From Heligmosomoides polygyrus polygyrus (taxonomy: Eukaryota; Nematoda; Chromadorea; Rhabditida; Heligmosomidae): DNA of 64,000 bases. The notes under the pieces were generated by a model. It searched no databases and was not told the origin of the DNA. It saw nothing but the letters and a program-made list of their open reading frames with translations. Made by a program: the position numbers and the translations under genes. Below are positions 25,088 to 40,000 of the stretch, piece after piece. The stretch is taken from NCBI GenBank assembly GCA_947396885.1, contig OX377202.1, positions 23,002,001 to 23,066,000 on the forward strand, given 5' to 3'. The stretch's first letter is position 1. Every line of letters begins with the position of its first letter.

Positions 25088-28000
25088 CTAAAAAGAGTAT
25101 CAGATTCATTCACAAATATGTCGCTTACAACAGCTACGTTTGCCTAATGTAAAAAATAACACAAAGTGAGGAGTGATATCGCTGATTGGGCTGCCATAAA
25201 ACTCTTATCCCTTCAGGTACAGAAGTCCTTTGGCTTATTTTAAAGGGCGGTAAATATAAAGCCTAAGGTAGGATTGGATTTGGATTTTGGATTTGTTTTT
25301 CGTTTTTTCTTCTTTATTTTCAAGATTGAGATCGCGCCATACGTTTACCACACCTGCTTACTTTAATAGTAGTGAAAATGCCACACATCTACACGACGTC
25401 TAACAGTTGAGGAACATACAGCGGATCTATCGTAGTCGGGAGGGGACAGTTATAAAGTTTTATTCGCGTACACTATTCTATGCCGCATTACCACTTCCCC
25501 TGAATTCAAATAAAAGCCCTCGCACCATGGAATAGCAATTGAAGCTCTGCTAAAAACTCAAGGAAGCTTATCGAGAACACTGTATACCCTCACCCCTCCC
25601 CCCTCCCCCGATTAGGATAGATCCCATACGGCTTTATATGTCGTACTTTTACACATCCCTATTTTGGTTAGCAATTTCACTCATTTAAAGTTTTTTTACT
25701 CACTTCAGCTCTCAATTTTACTTCTTCGAGCCACTAAAATGGGCCGAAAATGATAGTTTCTACGTTATTATATGATTATGAGGCTTCTTGATTGAAATCG
25801 TTTAACATTTAAGGCCCAAAGAATTATGTCATAATTAACAAACTCTCCGTGTATTCTCTACCCATCGTGCTTTTGAACCCGTAGTCGTATCTTCGACATT
25901 GTGGTGCAGCCTACAGTGAATTTTTCCTTTCCGATCGTATCGTATTTACTTATTTATTTTAAACGTCAAGAAGACGTGCTCAAAATGTATCAAAAGGGAT
26001 GGAGAATCAACCATTTGCAGGAAGAGGGAATAAAAAGAATATAAGAAACAAAAAGGAATAAGAAAAAAGGGTTAGCAAGCACCGCGGTATAACAAAAAAA
26101 TAATTTATGGCTTCCTGTTGCCAGAAAATTTTGGTGGCTATCCCCGAGAATAAATGTTTTGATCAAGCAGCCAAGAGGATACCCAATCTATAACTGACCT
26201 GGGAGTATTAGGTCTCGTTCAGCGTTTTATGCATAAATTTCTGTAATCAAAACTCTCAAATAAAGTTTCAGCGAAGAAGGGTGCACAAACTCCTACATTT
26301 CCAGTTGCAAGCCTTCATGACAATCTCACTCCACCTCGACCACAAATCCGTTCAACGTTGTCAGGCATGGAACATGTGCGTGGCTCGTTATTAACATCAA
26401 ACAAACCGTGAGTTAAGATTTCTTGAATTTTTTGAATTTCATAATAAAGTGCATAACCCTTCTGAAGCTAAAGTCATGAGAGTTTTATAACCATTTGACC
26501 AGCGAGAATGATCTCCTGGGACACCATGTATAATGACAATGACAAAATAGCATCAAATTTAGCAAAGCACCACCTTAAAAAGTGTCAATTTCAGAAATTA
26601 AAAAAACATCAAGACCAGCACAAGCACAATTAAACAAGAAGAATTAACAGTGGTCTGAGAGAGACATGAAAAATGTTCTTGCGAAGAATAGATTTCAGTT
26701 GGGTAATGTATTATTTTTCATGAACTAGAAAGCGCAGCGCATCCGCAACCGAAGCGAATAACACAGATTTCTATACCCTTGCGTTTGTCTAAACCAAAGT
26801 CTATCAGATAAATAGGATAAGGATAAAGGACGGCGTTACTCAATCCCCTCTGGGATGCGCCAGCGCATTCTACTTCTACGGGATGTCGTGGAGGTGATTT
26901 GAATGCGTATTTGGCCATACAATGACTTGCGGTGGCCAGCCGATGAAGAAGTCAGCGCTTTATCCTTCCCAGACAAGTCTGGTACCAATTCGCCGACCCC
27001 GGAGGGATGGAAGGCTTGGTTGGCCTGGGCGGGAAATCCGAACCAGGAACCTGGTATCGGGTGCACGCGACAGTCGCGCCTCCGCCGACTGCGCTACACG
27101 CGCCCATCAGATAAATAGCTGAAGGAATTAAACAACTGAACTGTAACCAAATACGTTAGGAGAAAAGTTCAAGGTTCCCTACAGAGTTTCTCACCCATGT
27201 GTCCCCTCTTTCACATTGAAAGGCCAGTCAGTAAATAACTCTGCAATCTATTTCTACTGCAAATGACGGCATTTTTATATCGCCGAAAACACAAAAAGAC
27301 CTGGATGGCTCTGGACTCCAGGGGTTTATGATCGATTTTTGAGCACTCTGGCGCGGTTTACTGAGCTGTTACTACGCTACGCTCCTCCTCAAACTGGTTA
27401 ATTATGCCGCTCGCTTCCTAACTAGGAAAAATCGATTTGTAGAAATTATTGCTCGGGAATTTGAAAAAATCAGAAAATTCGGATGATTTGAAAAGTACGG
27501 TAAAGAAGACATATTGTAATTGAAACGTCGATTAGCTCTTTCTCTTTCTCGAAACCGGTCAACTAACTGGTCAACGGTCAAATAAATGAGAAAAAAACGA
27601 ACTGCAAAGAAACGATAATTTCACGAATCCATGGTGGTTGACATAGGTAACAGTAGCACGACACAGTTTCGATTGCCTCTCGAAAGCAAAATATGCAAGT
27701 GCTTACATACGTATTAAGTATCTAAGTAAAAGAAATAAGAAGAAATTTTTTATGCACGGTAGCTACTGCTTCTACATTAACAGCAAATACAATTCTGATG
27801 AAAAACCAAAGTAATATTAGTGGTATTACTCACCTCCCAGTCCCTCCTTGAACCGTACTCTTTCATCTTCACGTAGAAGCAGGCTGGGAATACAATCAAA
27901 GCGGTAAGCTCCAGCAAAACTGAAAAGCAGATTTAAGACCACTTGAAGGTAGACCAAAAAACCTGGCCCGATACGAAACAAGGTAAAATTGCCACATCAT

Positions 28001-31000
28001 AACACCAAGAAAAGATCGCTTTATGCCCTCAGAGGGCGCCACCATCTGGTCGCGACTGATTTTGCCTACTATCTGAGAAGGGAGACAACTGAGTTGTAGG
28101 CTTATCCCACTAAGAAATGGACGCAGCAATTAGAAAAACAACTGCTCGCCGTTGTAACTGCATTGCGGTAGGAATACCGAACTATTGCGCCACGCATGCA
28201 ACTTTTGCTAGCGGCAGCGTCGTCTGTCGTTTTTGAGCGACTTCCTCAGAACAAATATCCACTCGAAAATCATTGCGACGCACAGGGTAACCACAGTGCC
28301 TAGGACTCAGCGTGTACTCCGGCAGTGCTGCCTCCAGACACAGCACTAACAACTTGAACGGCGCCCGAGTTCAATTGACCCGCTTCAGAGTTCGGTGTTG
28401 ACCTTAGCACGGGACAACAATGAACTATGGGTACATGAGAACAATGTGCGTATTTACCTGCGAGTATGGCCAGGTAGGTGGCGAACTTGTAGAAGATGTA
28501 CTTCCGGCGAATGTCCGACTTGCTGAGGCCGCAGATGTTGAGGAAGAACGCAACGGCGGTGAAGATCAACGCGATGATCATCAGCGCCGCCACCGCTTTG
28601 ATGTAGCCTGAAACTGCAGTTCTGACTGAGACTGGACACAGGGTGATTGGTTAGTAGTGCTTGCCAGGTGGCAGAACTCAGGTTGAAGAGTTCGATTCAA
28701 GGGCTCCGGGTCAAGTGGATTCTTACAATCCGATCATTGCCTCAGTCATTGTTCAACGCGCAGTAAGAGTGGAAGTGAACGGGTACGTTCGCTTCTTGAG
28801 AACCTCTCCTTGATTTTTCATAGAATTTCCTACAGTATACTATTCTCGCGTAATCTTATCGCAGGGACGGTCCATCTCCGGGAGAGTTCTACACGCTGGT
28901 TTAGTAGCCAGTACATGGGAAATGTCCACGCCGAGGGGAGAGCGCCCTCCCCTATCCTGCGGTAAATACTGAACCTTGTTCTATTGTGGAAGAAGCTGCC
29001 TCTTCTCGTTTAAATCCGAATACCACTGTTCCAGACGACTGCTTCTCAGGGAACGTTCTTTTTATTCATCACCCTCGACCAAAATCTTCCGTAAAATTCC
29101 TCCCAAAGAAATAACTCTCTCCTTCGTTTTTCTATATTCAAGTCGCTTGCGTGCTGGGAACGTGGAAGTACAGTCAGAGAAGGCGGCGGCTGTCGCCTGC
29201 ACCCCGAATAGAGCTTCCTCGATCGGGTTTCCAGCTGAGGCCAAGTTTTCCATTCCTCCGAAGTCGGTGAATTGGTACCACACGTGTATGGGAAGGATAA
29301 AACACCGACTTGTTCATCAGCTGGCCACCATGAGTTAGCGCGTGGATCAAATCCGCACACAAATGGCTTTCACGATACCCCGTAGAAATACTAGGGCGTC
29401 CAGAAGGTATCTGCAGAAAACTTCGCAATGTTCCAGATTCTTCTAGAATGTTCTGAAGATTTCAACACCTGCATAACATATCCAGCTCCGTCTTCCTTGT
29501 CTATTTCACTGTGCGATGGCCGGACTGTCTACCCATATCGGACTATCAGAAGCCTATCGAAACTTGTGTCGTGTATTCGGCTCTGAAGCTCCTTCTGTAC
29601 GGTCTGTGTATAACTGGTTCTTCAGAAGCGGAAGCAGGAGTCTCAAATATGAGCCTCGCTGCGGTCGACCGACAACGATATCTTTGGATGAACTGAGGAA
29701 ACTGGCGGAGCAGCATCCGTATGAAGGTGTGCATTATTTGGCTACTGCTCTTGGCTGTTCTCGATCCACCATGTACAATGGACTGCGATCTCTTCGAATG
29801 GTTAAAAAGCTCGGTCAGTAGCTCCCACACGAACTGACCGACGACAACAGGCGAAGACGTTTGGAGATATGCACTCAGCTGCTCTCCCGAAATCGCACCT
29901 TCAACTGGCTGGACACCATTGTCACAGGAGACGAAAAATGGGTCCTCTACAGCGCCCACGCTCATAAACGTGCGTGGTGCCAACGCGATGAAGTGCCGCA
30001 ATCTTTCGTAAAAGGTGAAATTCATGCGATGAAAGTCATGCTGAGCGTGGGGAGTGTTGGGAAGTTCTGCCGCATCCAACCTACAGCCCAGAAGTGACTA
30101 CCACCTTTTTCGATCGTTTCAGCATCATCTGGAAGGGAAGCGTTATGAAAGTCGTGACCACCTCGAAAATGACCTCCGAGCTTTTTTCACCTCCAAGTCG
30201 CCGTATTTCTAGGCCAGAAGAATTCGAAGTCTTGTGCAACGTTGGCGGAGAATAGTCGATTTTGATGGAAATTACTTGGTTGATTAATAAAATGTTGTTA
30301 AAAATTGTGTTCTTTTGAAAAAAATGTCGTATTTCTGCAGATACTTTCTGGATACCCTACCAGAATGCGTGGCCCATTCCACAACAGGATTGAATGCCAT
30401 GGTTTATCGTTTGTTCTTTTAATAAGGATGAGGAGAAAGGACTGCTTCATACNNNNNNNNNNNNNNNNNNNNNNNNNNNNNNNNNNNNNNNNNNNNNNNN
30501 NNNNNNNNNNNNNNNNNNNNNNNNNNNNNNNNNNNNNNNNNNNNNNNNNNNNNNNNNNNNNNNNNNNNNNNNNNNNNNNNNNNNNNNNNNNNNNNNNNNN
30601 NNNNNNNNNNNNNNNNNNNNNNNNNNNNNNNNNNNNNNNNNNNNNNNNNNNNGATTGAAAGGTTCGATTCTGTATGCATTGTTCACGGCGCACTCCAAAG
30701 GCCAGCTAGACACCCTTAAAGCAACTCCTGAGTAAGGCGGTAGGAAACTTCTGGTAGAACTCCCCAACCACTCAGTCTACAAGCTGTCCCTCCCCCTCGA
30801 TTGAAAGGTTCGATTCTGTATGCATTGTTCACGGCGCACTCCAAAGGCCAGCTGGACAGCCTTAAAGCAACTCCTGAGTAAGGCGGTAGGAAACTTCTGG
30901 TAGAACTCCCCAAACGCCCAGTCTACAAGCTGTCCCTCCCCCTCGATTGAAAGGTTCGATTCTGTATGCATTGTTTACGGCGCACTCCAAAGGCCAGCTG

Positions 31001-34000
31001 GACAGCCTTAGAGCAACTCCTGACTAGGGCGGCTGCAAATTTCTGACAAAACTCAAATCAAATCCCTCTTGGAATGCGCCAAGCATTGTACTTCTACGGG
31101 ATGTCGTGGAGGCAATTTAAATGCGTTCTTGACTTATACAATGCCAGGGAATGATCAAGGTTTTATCCTTCCCAGACGAGTTTGGTCCCAATTCGCCAAT
31201 CCAGGAGGGATGGAAGGTTTGGTTGGCGTAGCGGGAAATCCGAACCAGGAACCCGGAATCGTGTGCGCACGACAACCGGTACCTTTTACGACTGCGCTAT
31301 CACGCGCAAAAATAGGCTCTCTAATCATATCGAAGATTGCTGCCGAAAGAATTGATTTTTTACTGTATAATAACCAGGGTTCGAAATTTATACTAATAGC
31401 GCATTACAAAATTAAGGAAAGGAAAATTTCCTTCATGAAAAGCAGCTGCCAAAACTTCCAAAAATAACACAATTTACGTGGACCTAGGGATTCGTTTGAT
31501 CGATTTTACACAAAAAAAAATCTGCCGAAAACTCGGAGAGTTTTTGAAATCTTTCAAAAGCCTTTGGAGTGCGCCGTAAACAATGCATACAGAATCGAAC
31601 CTTACAATCGAGGGGGGAGGGACAGCTTGTGGACTGAGCGTTTGGGGAGTTCTACCAGAAGTTTCCTACCGCCTTACTCAGGAGTTGCTTTGAGGCTGTC
31701 TAGCTAGCGTTTGGAGTGCGCCGTGAACAAGGCATACAGACTCGAACCTTTCAATCGAGTGGGTGCGACAGCTTGTAGACTGAGCGTTTGGGGAGTTCTA
31801 CCAGAAGTTTCCTACCGCCTTACTCAGGAGTTGCTTTGAGGCTGTCTAGCTAGCGTTTGGAGTGCGCCGTGAACAAGGCATACAGACTCGAACCTTTCAA
31901 TCGAGTGGGTGCGACAGCTTGTAGACTGAGCGTTTGGGGAGTTCTACCAGAAGTTTCCTACCGCCTTACTCAGGAGTTGCTTTAAGGCTGTCCAGCTGGC
32001 CTTTGGAGTGCGCCGTGAACAATGCATACAGAATCGAATCTTTCAATCGAGGGAGAGGGACAGCTTGTAGACTGAGCTTTGTGAAAGTGAAGCGAGTTCG
32101 AGCAGTCTTTCTGGGATGCGCCACGCATCTAAACATTGTTAAAGCGTAAATGCGAAATGAAAAACACAAGCGTATAAGTATAAGGAAGAGGTCGTAGTTG
32201 TCCAAACCTTGTTTGGTGTACTATTCTACTCCACCCTCGTTTGGAAGGATCAATATGGCGCCGCGGCACCGGAAGTGTGAAAACTGTAGTTAGGCGATTT
32301 ACGGCGCTCTCAGATGGCGCGAGGGGTCACAGAGGCAGGAGAGTGGACTGGCTCCGGAACTAATCTGGGTCCCGACCAGGGCTATGGTACATTTGACTCG
32401 TGAAAAACCGGTACAAATGAACGTAAATTTGAAATCGAACTATCCTTCGAGTCAGAATTAACTAGGGAATGGCCTCGTAGACAATTTTTCAGTTTTTGAA
32501 CATTTTTTAAAATGACACTCAGTTAGCATTTGAGGTGAGTTTGCTCTGTAACTGGGTGACCAAAATGTCCTCCGGGCCAGTCGAAATCCCACCTGTAGAA
32601 GACTATAAGGTGTTTTCATAGGCCTCCAGATATCTACGTCCCTGTCTTCAAGGAAACCATTTTGTGCCCACTTTAATGATACGAAAAGTGTACGGCTAAC
32701 TACGAAGAAGTGTCATATGGGCAACTTTGGCAGCGTACAATCGCTAACGATTTCAACCTTGAAGGTTCCAACTTCGCAGCTTGATTTTCACTCTCGCCTC
32801 CAACGTGACAAACGAGTATAAGCACATACAATCTTGATATGACAAAATTAGAGTCCTCCAAAGCGGAGGCATTTTCTGAAAATAACAACACTTAAATTGT
32901 CGGATCCTTTAAGGAAGTAGATCATTGTGATCGTGAAATACTAGGGAATCCAGAGAACTATGTGTGACTATGTATATAATGCAGAAACTAGGCTTTAAAG
33001 GGCCGAATCTCTTCCTTCATTAGCCACTTGGGAGCTTTGGGTGTAATTATCTCCCGCGAGCACAGGGGTCAGCCGCGCCGGGCAGAAATTAGGTCACTGA
33101 ACTAAATTTCAGACGCTCGCTATGCGATTTTCAGCTAATCGGGAAGAGAGCTCGGTGCTGATCACGAATATGTCATTCAATTTGCAATGCGCTCAATTTG
33201 AAGAGCGCTACAGAAAAGCGGCGGAAAAGGCGGTTTTTTTCGCTTTTTCCGCCCAATGACCAAAAGATAAGGCCGGTATTGTACTCTCCCCTCTCTTGCG
33301 GCAAATACTGAACCTTGTTCTATCCTGGAAGAAGCTGCTTCTTCTCCTTCAAATCCGAATACCACTGTTCCAGACGACTGTTTCTCAGGGAACGTTCTCT
33401 TTATCCAGCACCCTCGACCAAAATCTATCGTAAAATTCCCAAGAAATAACTCTCTGCTTCATTTTTCTATATTCAAGTCTCCTGCGTGTTGGGAACATGG
33501 AAGTACAATCAGAGCAAGCGACGGTTGTCACGTGCACCCCGAATAGAGCCTTCTGGTTCGGATTTCCAGCCCAGTCCAACCAAGTTTTCAATTCTCCCGT
33601 GGTCGGTGAATTGGTACCACACTTGTCTGGGAAAGATAAAACACCGTCTTGTTCATCAGCTGGCCACCATGAGTTAGCGCGTGGATCAAATCCGCGCACA
33701 AATGGCTTTCACGATACCCCGTAGAAATAGAATGCGTGGCCCATCCCACAACAGGGTTGAATGTCATGCTTTATCGTTTAATAGTTCTTTCTCCTTAACC
33801 TTATTCTTTTAATAAGAATGAGGAGAAAGGACTGTATCACACTCATTTCGTTTTGGGATACGCCACGCAATTTACTTCTAGGGGAGGTGTAATGGCGTAC
33901 ACATCAATCCCGGATAGCACAAGGTGCTGGTTCGAGCTCCAGCTGACGACACTTTTGATCGCTACCCAACATGCGGTCAAAACTACTTCTTATTCGCTAC

Positions 34001-37000
34001 ATTTAGGGTTCAATTTCTATTAGCCACCGGGACAAAAAAATGTTCGCGTTGCGATACTGACGACGACTTTTAACAGCATCCACTAATAACTCAAGATAGT
34101 CAATATATAATGTTTCAAATTACTTTATTTATATCTACTTAAGAAGCACACCTTTAATACAGTATTTTAGGCTATTTGCTGATTTTTATTCCCGACGAAA
34201 TCTAGGCTATTATTCATTGTTGTAATCGTCACTTCAAATTTAGGAGAGCCTACCGTTTTAGGTATCTCCATTGAACTGGCCGACCGACTAGCAAGCAGGC
34301 AACAGAACTTTCACAGAACGTCTTTCAACCCTTATGACTCTTCAACGTCTCCACAGATTTCGAAGAAACATGGGGCACATTGCCACGGAATCTTCAAAGT
34401 TCGGTGACTCACTAGAGCAGCAGGTGAGTCTCGAGGATCCGCCAGAACGACCTTCGTTCGTGTGATCAATGTCGTATCGTCGCCTACTCGCTACAAACTC
34501 AATATTTGTTCGGCACACCGCGTCTTAACCTTGTAAGGAGGGAGTTCAATTGGATTCTAAAAAAACGCCGACATTGGCGATTCTTAGGGATACTGCCACC
34601 GAAAAACCAACCACCAGTGGTTCATTGCCACCAAAGAGCTCTTCAACCGTGCAACTGAAGTGTTAAGTGTAATGGATCTTCCGATGGGACTAACATTGGT
34701 GGTGGTGCAGGTACAACTACATGGCTACAGGGACTTTTAATCAAAGCGAATTTGGCCGCAACGGAAGGGTGGACCTTGTCTGGTTCAACGGCTTCCCATC
34801 CTTGAAACGAGCTTCGTGCTGAATAGTATATACTCCGCTTTATATAATGCTCGTGTGTCAAATAGAAGAAAATTGAATCTCTCCCAGTTGGATGGGGGGG
34901 GGTGCTCTCCACCCTGTCCGTTTGACAGCAGCGAGAAATTCAGTAGCAACTAATTCTGCAAAGACGACACACTGAACTGGCATACGAGAAGATCTTCCTT
35001 TACAATGTTCTAGCCTCCAGCCTGTCTGGGTTTGTTCGGCTTTGTTAATTGTGCCCACCCCTCCGACTAGGGCAGATCCAAAGAACGTGTTTCTCACAAA
35101 ACCTTCCACTAGAGAGTTTAGATGACCCTAAGGTTTATACCCTAGGGTTATAATGCGATAAGGAAAAACTCCTAGCCGTTCTTTTCTTCTTCTTACTCTG
35201 AGAATTCTTGGAGGACATCGTCTCCAAATCCTAGATCCACCGTTTTGACCAGCGCGGACATTCCTTTCGAAGAGGAGTCGCGTTCTGGAGCTTCTACCGC
35301 CTTGAACGACGAGATTCTGTGCAACGCCCCTATAGAAAGTCCCGATGCCACCCACTTATCGCGAATCAACAGCGAGGTTAGGCCGTAATCAGAGGACGAT
35401 GGTGAGCCTCCTCCAATGCATCAGTTACCAAAAATCTTTCGTCTTTGGCGATATATTAACTCCGTGACAAAGCGTCGAAGATCAGTGGCTTTTATGCCGA
35501 AAGAATGGGAATCTTTCTCAAAGATATTGTTAGGATAATAGGTAAACGGTGGCATTAATAATAGGACGCGCCACGCATTCCAACTCTACAGGATATTGTG
35601 GAGATAATTTTTTGCGTATTTGGCCTGCAGAATGAATTGCGGTAGCAAGTCAATCAAGCAAGCAAGTGAATGAGTCGTTTTATTCCTCCCAAGCATAGCT
35701 GGTACCAGTTCGACGACCCCGGAGAAATGGAAACCTTTGGTCTAGGCGGAACCCGAATCAAGAATCCTCGAATCGAGGTGCGCGAGGCAGGTACGGCCTT
35801 CTTCGACTGCGCTATCCCCCGCTCAGATATTGTTGCCTGGAACTGAATTGTATCCACGCAAGCCAGACCTAACACCGTCAGTGTCTACCTCGACTAACCA
35901 TGTAACTCCAAGAGAATCCAAAGACCACGAACACGAGCCGAAGAACCTGCTCCGGTGTTGGTGTGATCCCAAAGGAATTCTCCACCTCGCATTTCATTCT
36001 GATGGGACCACAATGACGGCCCAAATACACACTGCTCAACCTCAGACGTTGGCAACGCTATTCGTCTAAAAGGTTCAAACGCGGGAAAGGCTATCTACAC
36101 CACGACAACGCCTGTCAGCCTCTAAGCCGCAAAGCTGAGCTCCAAGAAGATTGTCAAACTGGGATGGGAACTCATACCTCGTTCCACTTATTCTCCAGAA
36201 ATGCCTTTCTGTCAACCATCTACATGAACACGAAGGCCATTTTTTAGTGCTAAAAAAGAGATTGTGTCATGCTTCTTCTGAGGCATTGCGATTTTTATTC
36301 GATTAATAGCAGAAATTCTGTTCGCATGGAGTTTGAAATCTGTTACCGATAAAACAAAAACAATTGTAAGGAACACACATATCCTCGCTTTGATGGTTCA
36401 CGTAAGTGCCATTTATAATATCAATCAAGTAAAATTGCGGCGAACTTTTTGAGATCATGGCGCGTTCTTTTAATGCTACGTGCTTGCTTCTTGGCTATGC
36501 TTTAAGACAAATTTCAGTTTATTACGTTTCTCTAAAAATAAAAAAGTATAAAGTTTTAAAAGCATAACACCTACTGGGGCTGGTAAACCAAAAAATTTCA
36601 AAGAAAGTTATACGAAGCTTCTCTTAAACAAAACATTATTCCAACCATCTTATTGAGCCTGCAGTTTAATCTGCGTGACGGTCACTTCTATTTGGAAGAG
36701 TTCGCCTTGATTTCAAAATTCTTAAAGTTAGCTAAGAAGGGCGTCCAATATGATCTGAATTGTCCAATTTGACGTGAAAATGGTATCCATGGACAATTCA
36801 GTGTTTTACCCTTCCGATACAAGTCTGATATAAACCAGCCGAACATGGAGGGATTCAAGATTTGGTTGGCTTGGACAGAATTCGAACCAAGAACGTTGGT
36901 TATGAGACATGCAACAGCCCGCACCTCCACCGTCTGCGTTATTACACGCTCCGTAAAATTGGAAGAAAGCTGCAAAGCCCATAAAGTACAACAAAGCTAA

Positions 37001-40000
37001 TAGTATCTATCCAGGGTGAACGCTGTGGCCGTATGCTCGTCTACCCAGAGTCTCCCCCAATGGGGGATTGCGGCGTGATATAATATGCTGATATTGATTG
37101 ATTCTCCCCCAACGGGGGAACACGAGCATACGGTCCCTGATGAACACCAAATCTCCCCTTACACCCACTTTTTAGGTTTGCTCTGGGGCATGTTTACTTC
37201 ACCCCGTACACGGTTCAGGTTAGTTTAGAGCAGCAACTCTTTTTTCCTTCTCTTCCTTTTCTGATTAGCACAGGGGAAGGATAACCTGTCTGTTTTGTTT
37301 TCGTCTGAGGGTCCGAGCAAGGTTGAAATCAAGCTGATTCTTTGTTTTCCCTACGGTTATAAAAAAAGTTATCACACATAACATTTATATGTACTCACTC
37401 TTTCGTAATTCATGAATGCGGTCCCTGAATTTGATTCGACTGTTCGATAATCGACTGCTTTTTAAAAACCCTCAAACTCAGCAGGAATGGCAACTCCTCA
37501 CGCCTTGCAGAAACATTGTAGGCCATGCCAACTATTGGGGAGCAACCCGCAAACACTTATACTGTAGCTGAAACGGGAATTTCTCCGCAAGCACGAACTT
37601 GAAGTCGCAAGGCTTTGCACGCCTTTTAACAGCACCCATAAAAACCAACACGGCAGTAAATCGAATCTCGTGGAAAAACCAGAGTATGGAGATTGTCATG
37701 CAATCACAGCCGCATTATTCACTTCAGAATCGAATTGCCGAAGTCTATTTTTCGGCGTTCGCGCGGAGGCTTAGAGTCTGTTGTCGGTGTTGAATAGGCT
37801 AACGAGAAATCTGGAAGAGAACGTCTACTTTCGATTTCCATCTGTGTGGGAAATGAACCGCTCGCTTCCTTTCCCAAAGATTAACCGGATCTGTCAGTGA
37901 TACGTTCTATATCATCATGGCCTCTAAACCAGTGGAGCGCCTCCAACTGGGGATGAGGATAAGGGACAACGGTTGGCGTTATTTATTCCCTCTGCAGGAT
38001 GCGCCACGCATTCTACTTCTACGTGATATCGTGGAAGTAATGTAAATACGTCCTTGAACTATACAATGACTTGCAGTGACCAATAGATGGACATGTCAGT
38101 GTCCTAGCGTTGCCAGACAAGTCTGATACCAATTCACATGGATCGCACGGTTGGCCTGAGTGGGAAATTCGAACCAAGAACCTTTAGTCGGATGTAAGCG
38201 ATAGCCAGCGCCTCTCCAACTGTGCTACCAAGCGCCCTAGGTCGGGATACCTCTACAGATCCCTAACCGGAACGAAGCCCAGATTTGTTGAGAATAGGAC
38301 ACCTCATAGCTGGTGACGGCACTATGCGCGTTGATGTAGAGCAGTATGATCTCTCCTGCAGGACAAGTGAACACTTTATGCAAACCAAAATAGCATAGCA
38401 TGGAAGTGTAGCAAGGTTTTAAAGACAAAAAGAGGCACAAGAATCCCAAACATTCACATATTACCAATCCCCTTTCGCATAAATCGAGCTAATTTAGTTA
38501 AGAAACGCAAAAATATGAAAACCTCGTACAAACTGCGAAAAAGGTCTGTGAGCCACATAGCGCAGCTACTTCTCTGCCTAATTCTGTGCACAGAGCAAAG
38601 CAGCATGGCTGCTTCGACTGTATTTGGCATTCCCATGAACGTTTTCTCAAGCACTGTCAATTACTGTAACATCTTCTTCCTGCATGTGATTACTCTCATT
38701 TTCGCAGTTCGTGTCCGACACTAAGAAGTTGATTATCCTGGCCCCTTCTACAAATGTGTCACCTACGACTGCTGTATTATTCAATATTTTAGCCTAAGGT
38801 TGTTGTTCATAAATTAAAGTATACAATTCCCGCGTCAAACTGGACTCTATTCAAATCAAATTGGACACTCTTATACGCAAGCTGGAATTTTGAACTCAAA
38901 GTAATTTTATCTTCAAAGAAAGATAGTGAATAACAATCTGTTCTAAATCGCGGAAAGGCAGCACTCATCTGGTATATTAGACCGAGAGATCGCGCCAAGC
39001 ACTCGGCTAGATCGTCGCGATTTTCATTGATAGTGCAGCTTACTCAAAACAGCGGTGTGAGGATATGTGTTCCCTTTACAAATGTTCTTTTTGTATCATT
39101 TACATCTGTGTTACTCCGCGAAAAACACAATTTTTGCTATCAACCAAATGAAAGTCGCGACGAGTTAGACAAAAGCGCGTGATCTCCTGCTTCACTTCAA
39201 TGAACAAATTAGTCATCGTTCTGCGATTTAAAACAAAATTTAGAATATCATTTTTCCTTTCAAATAAAAATTCTATGAAATTTCTACAAGTTTTGCTTTG
39301 AAATAAAGATCTAAAAAATTTCAAACAGTGCGCGGTTTAATTATTGGGCAGCTGATATAAAAAATTTCAGAAAAGTCATACTTAATTTTCCTTGAGCACA
39401 AGTTCTTCCTAACCGTCTGGTAGAGCGCCTATTTTAATGAGGAGGAAGCTTCTTTTGATTTGGAAGGCGTTCATTTGGAACACAGAATTTAGAGCACTTA
39501 ATGGGCCAAAAAGGGACACAAAATAAGTTTAGCAAAAGACTCCAGAAAAAGTTTTCCTTTTTTAAGACTGGTAAAAGCAAAACATAGAAATTATTGAATC
39601 AAAAATTGATACCAAGTCAATTAGCACTTAAGATTGCAGCTAACGCTAGCTTTTCAAAGACTGGACGCAGAGACTTCTTCCTTGGTTAGCATAAAGTGGA
39701 AATTGCTTTTTTTTCAAATCGACCTCAAAAGTGTAAAGCTTGCTTAGAAGAGTGTTCAGTTTGAATTGATTTGAAAAGCGTCCAATCTGCTGTGAAAACG
39801 GCTTATACTCGAATTTACCGTTCACCATTAGAAGGCCACATGCTCTTCGCCTCCACATCCCGCGCATGGCGTCCTGGTGAGGTTAAACTGCTTGAATCTA
39901 CCCACCACTGTCCCGAGCAGGAGCGTGGCACTTTCCAGGGAGTGGTGCTTCTCGAAGAGGAGCCGCGTGCGAGGGCTCACTGGATGACGTGCACTCCAGG

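Larger units (their letters stand above)
28946..30452 (+). repeat. Segmental duplication copy A (with mariner insertion)
   Basis: Without the mariner (29392-30359) this is about 540 bp and matches 33284-33841 along its length, including non-SINE sequence such as GTAAATACTGAACCTTGTTC and CCAGACGACTGCTTCTCAGG. Confidence 0.85.

Noticed and set aside
31934..32149. GSSTRSFLPPYSGV-type frames repeated in the array
   Set aside because: They are tandem-repeat translations present in both arrays, with no start, splice or family support.
38515..38724. Plus-strand frame with a hydrophobic N-terminus inside intron 3
   Set aside because: No splice or family support, and it is surrounded by SINE and dispersed-repeat sequence.
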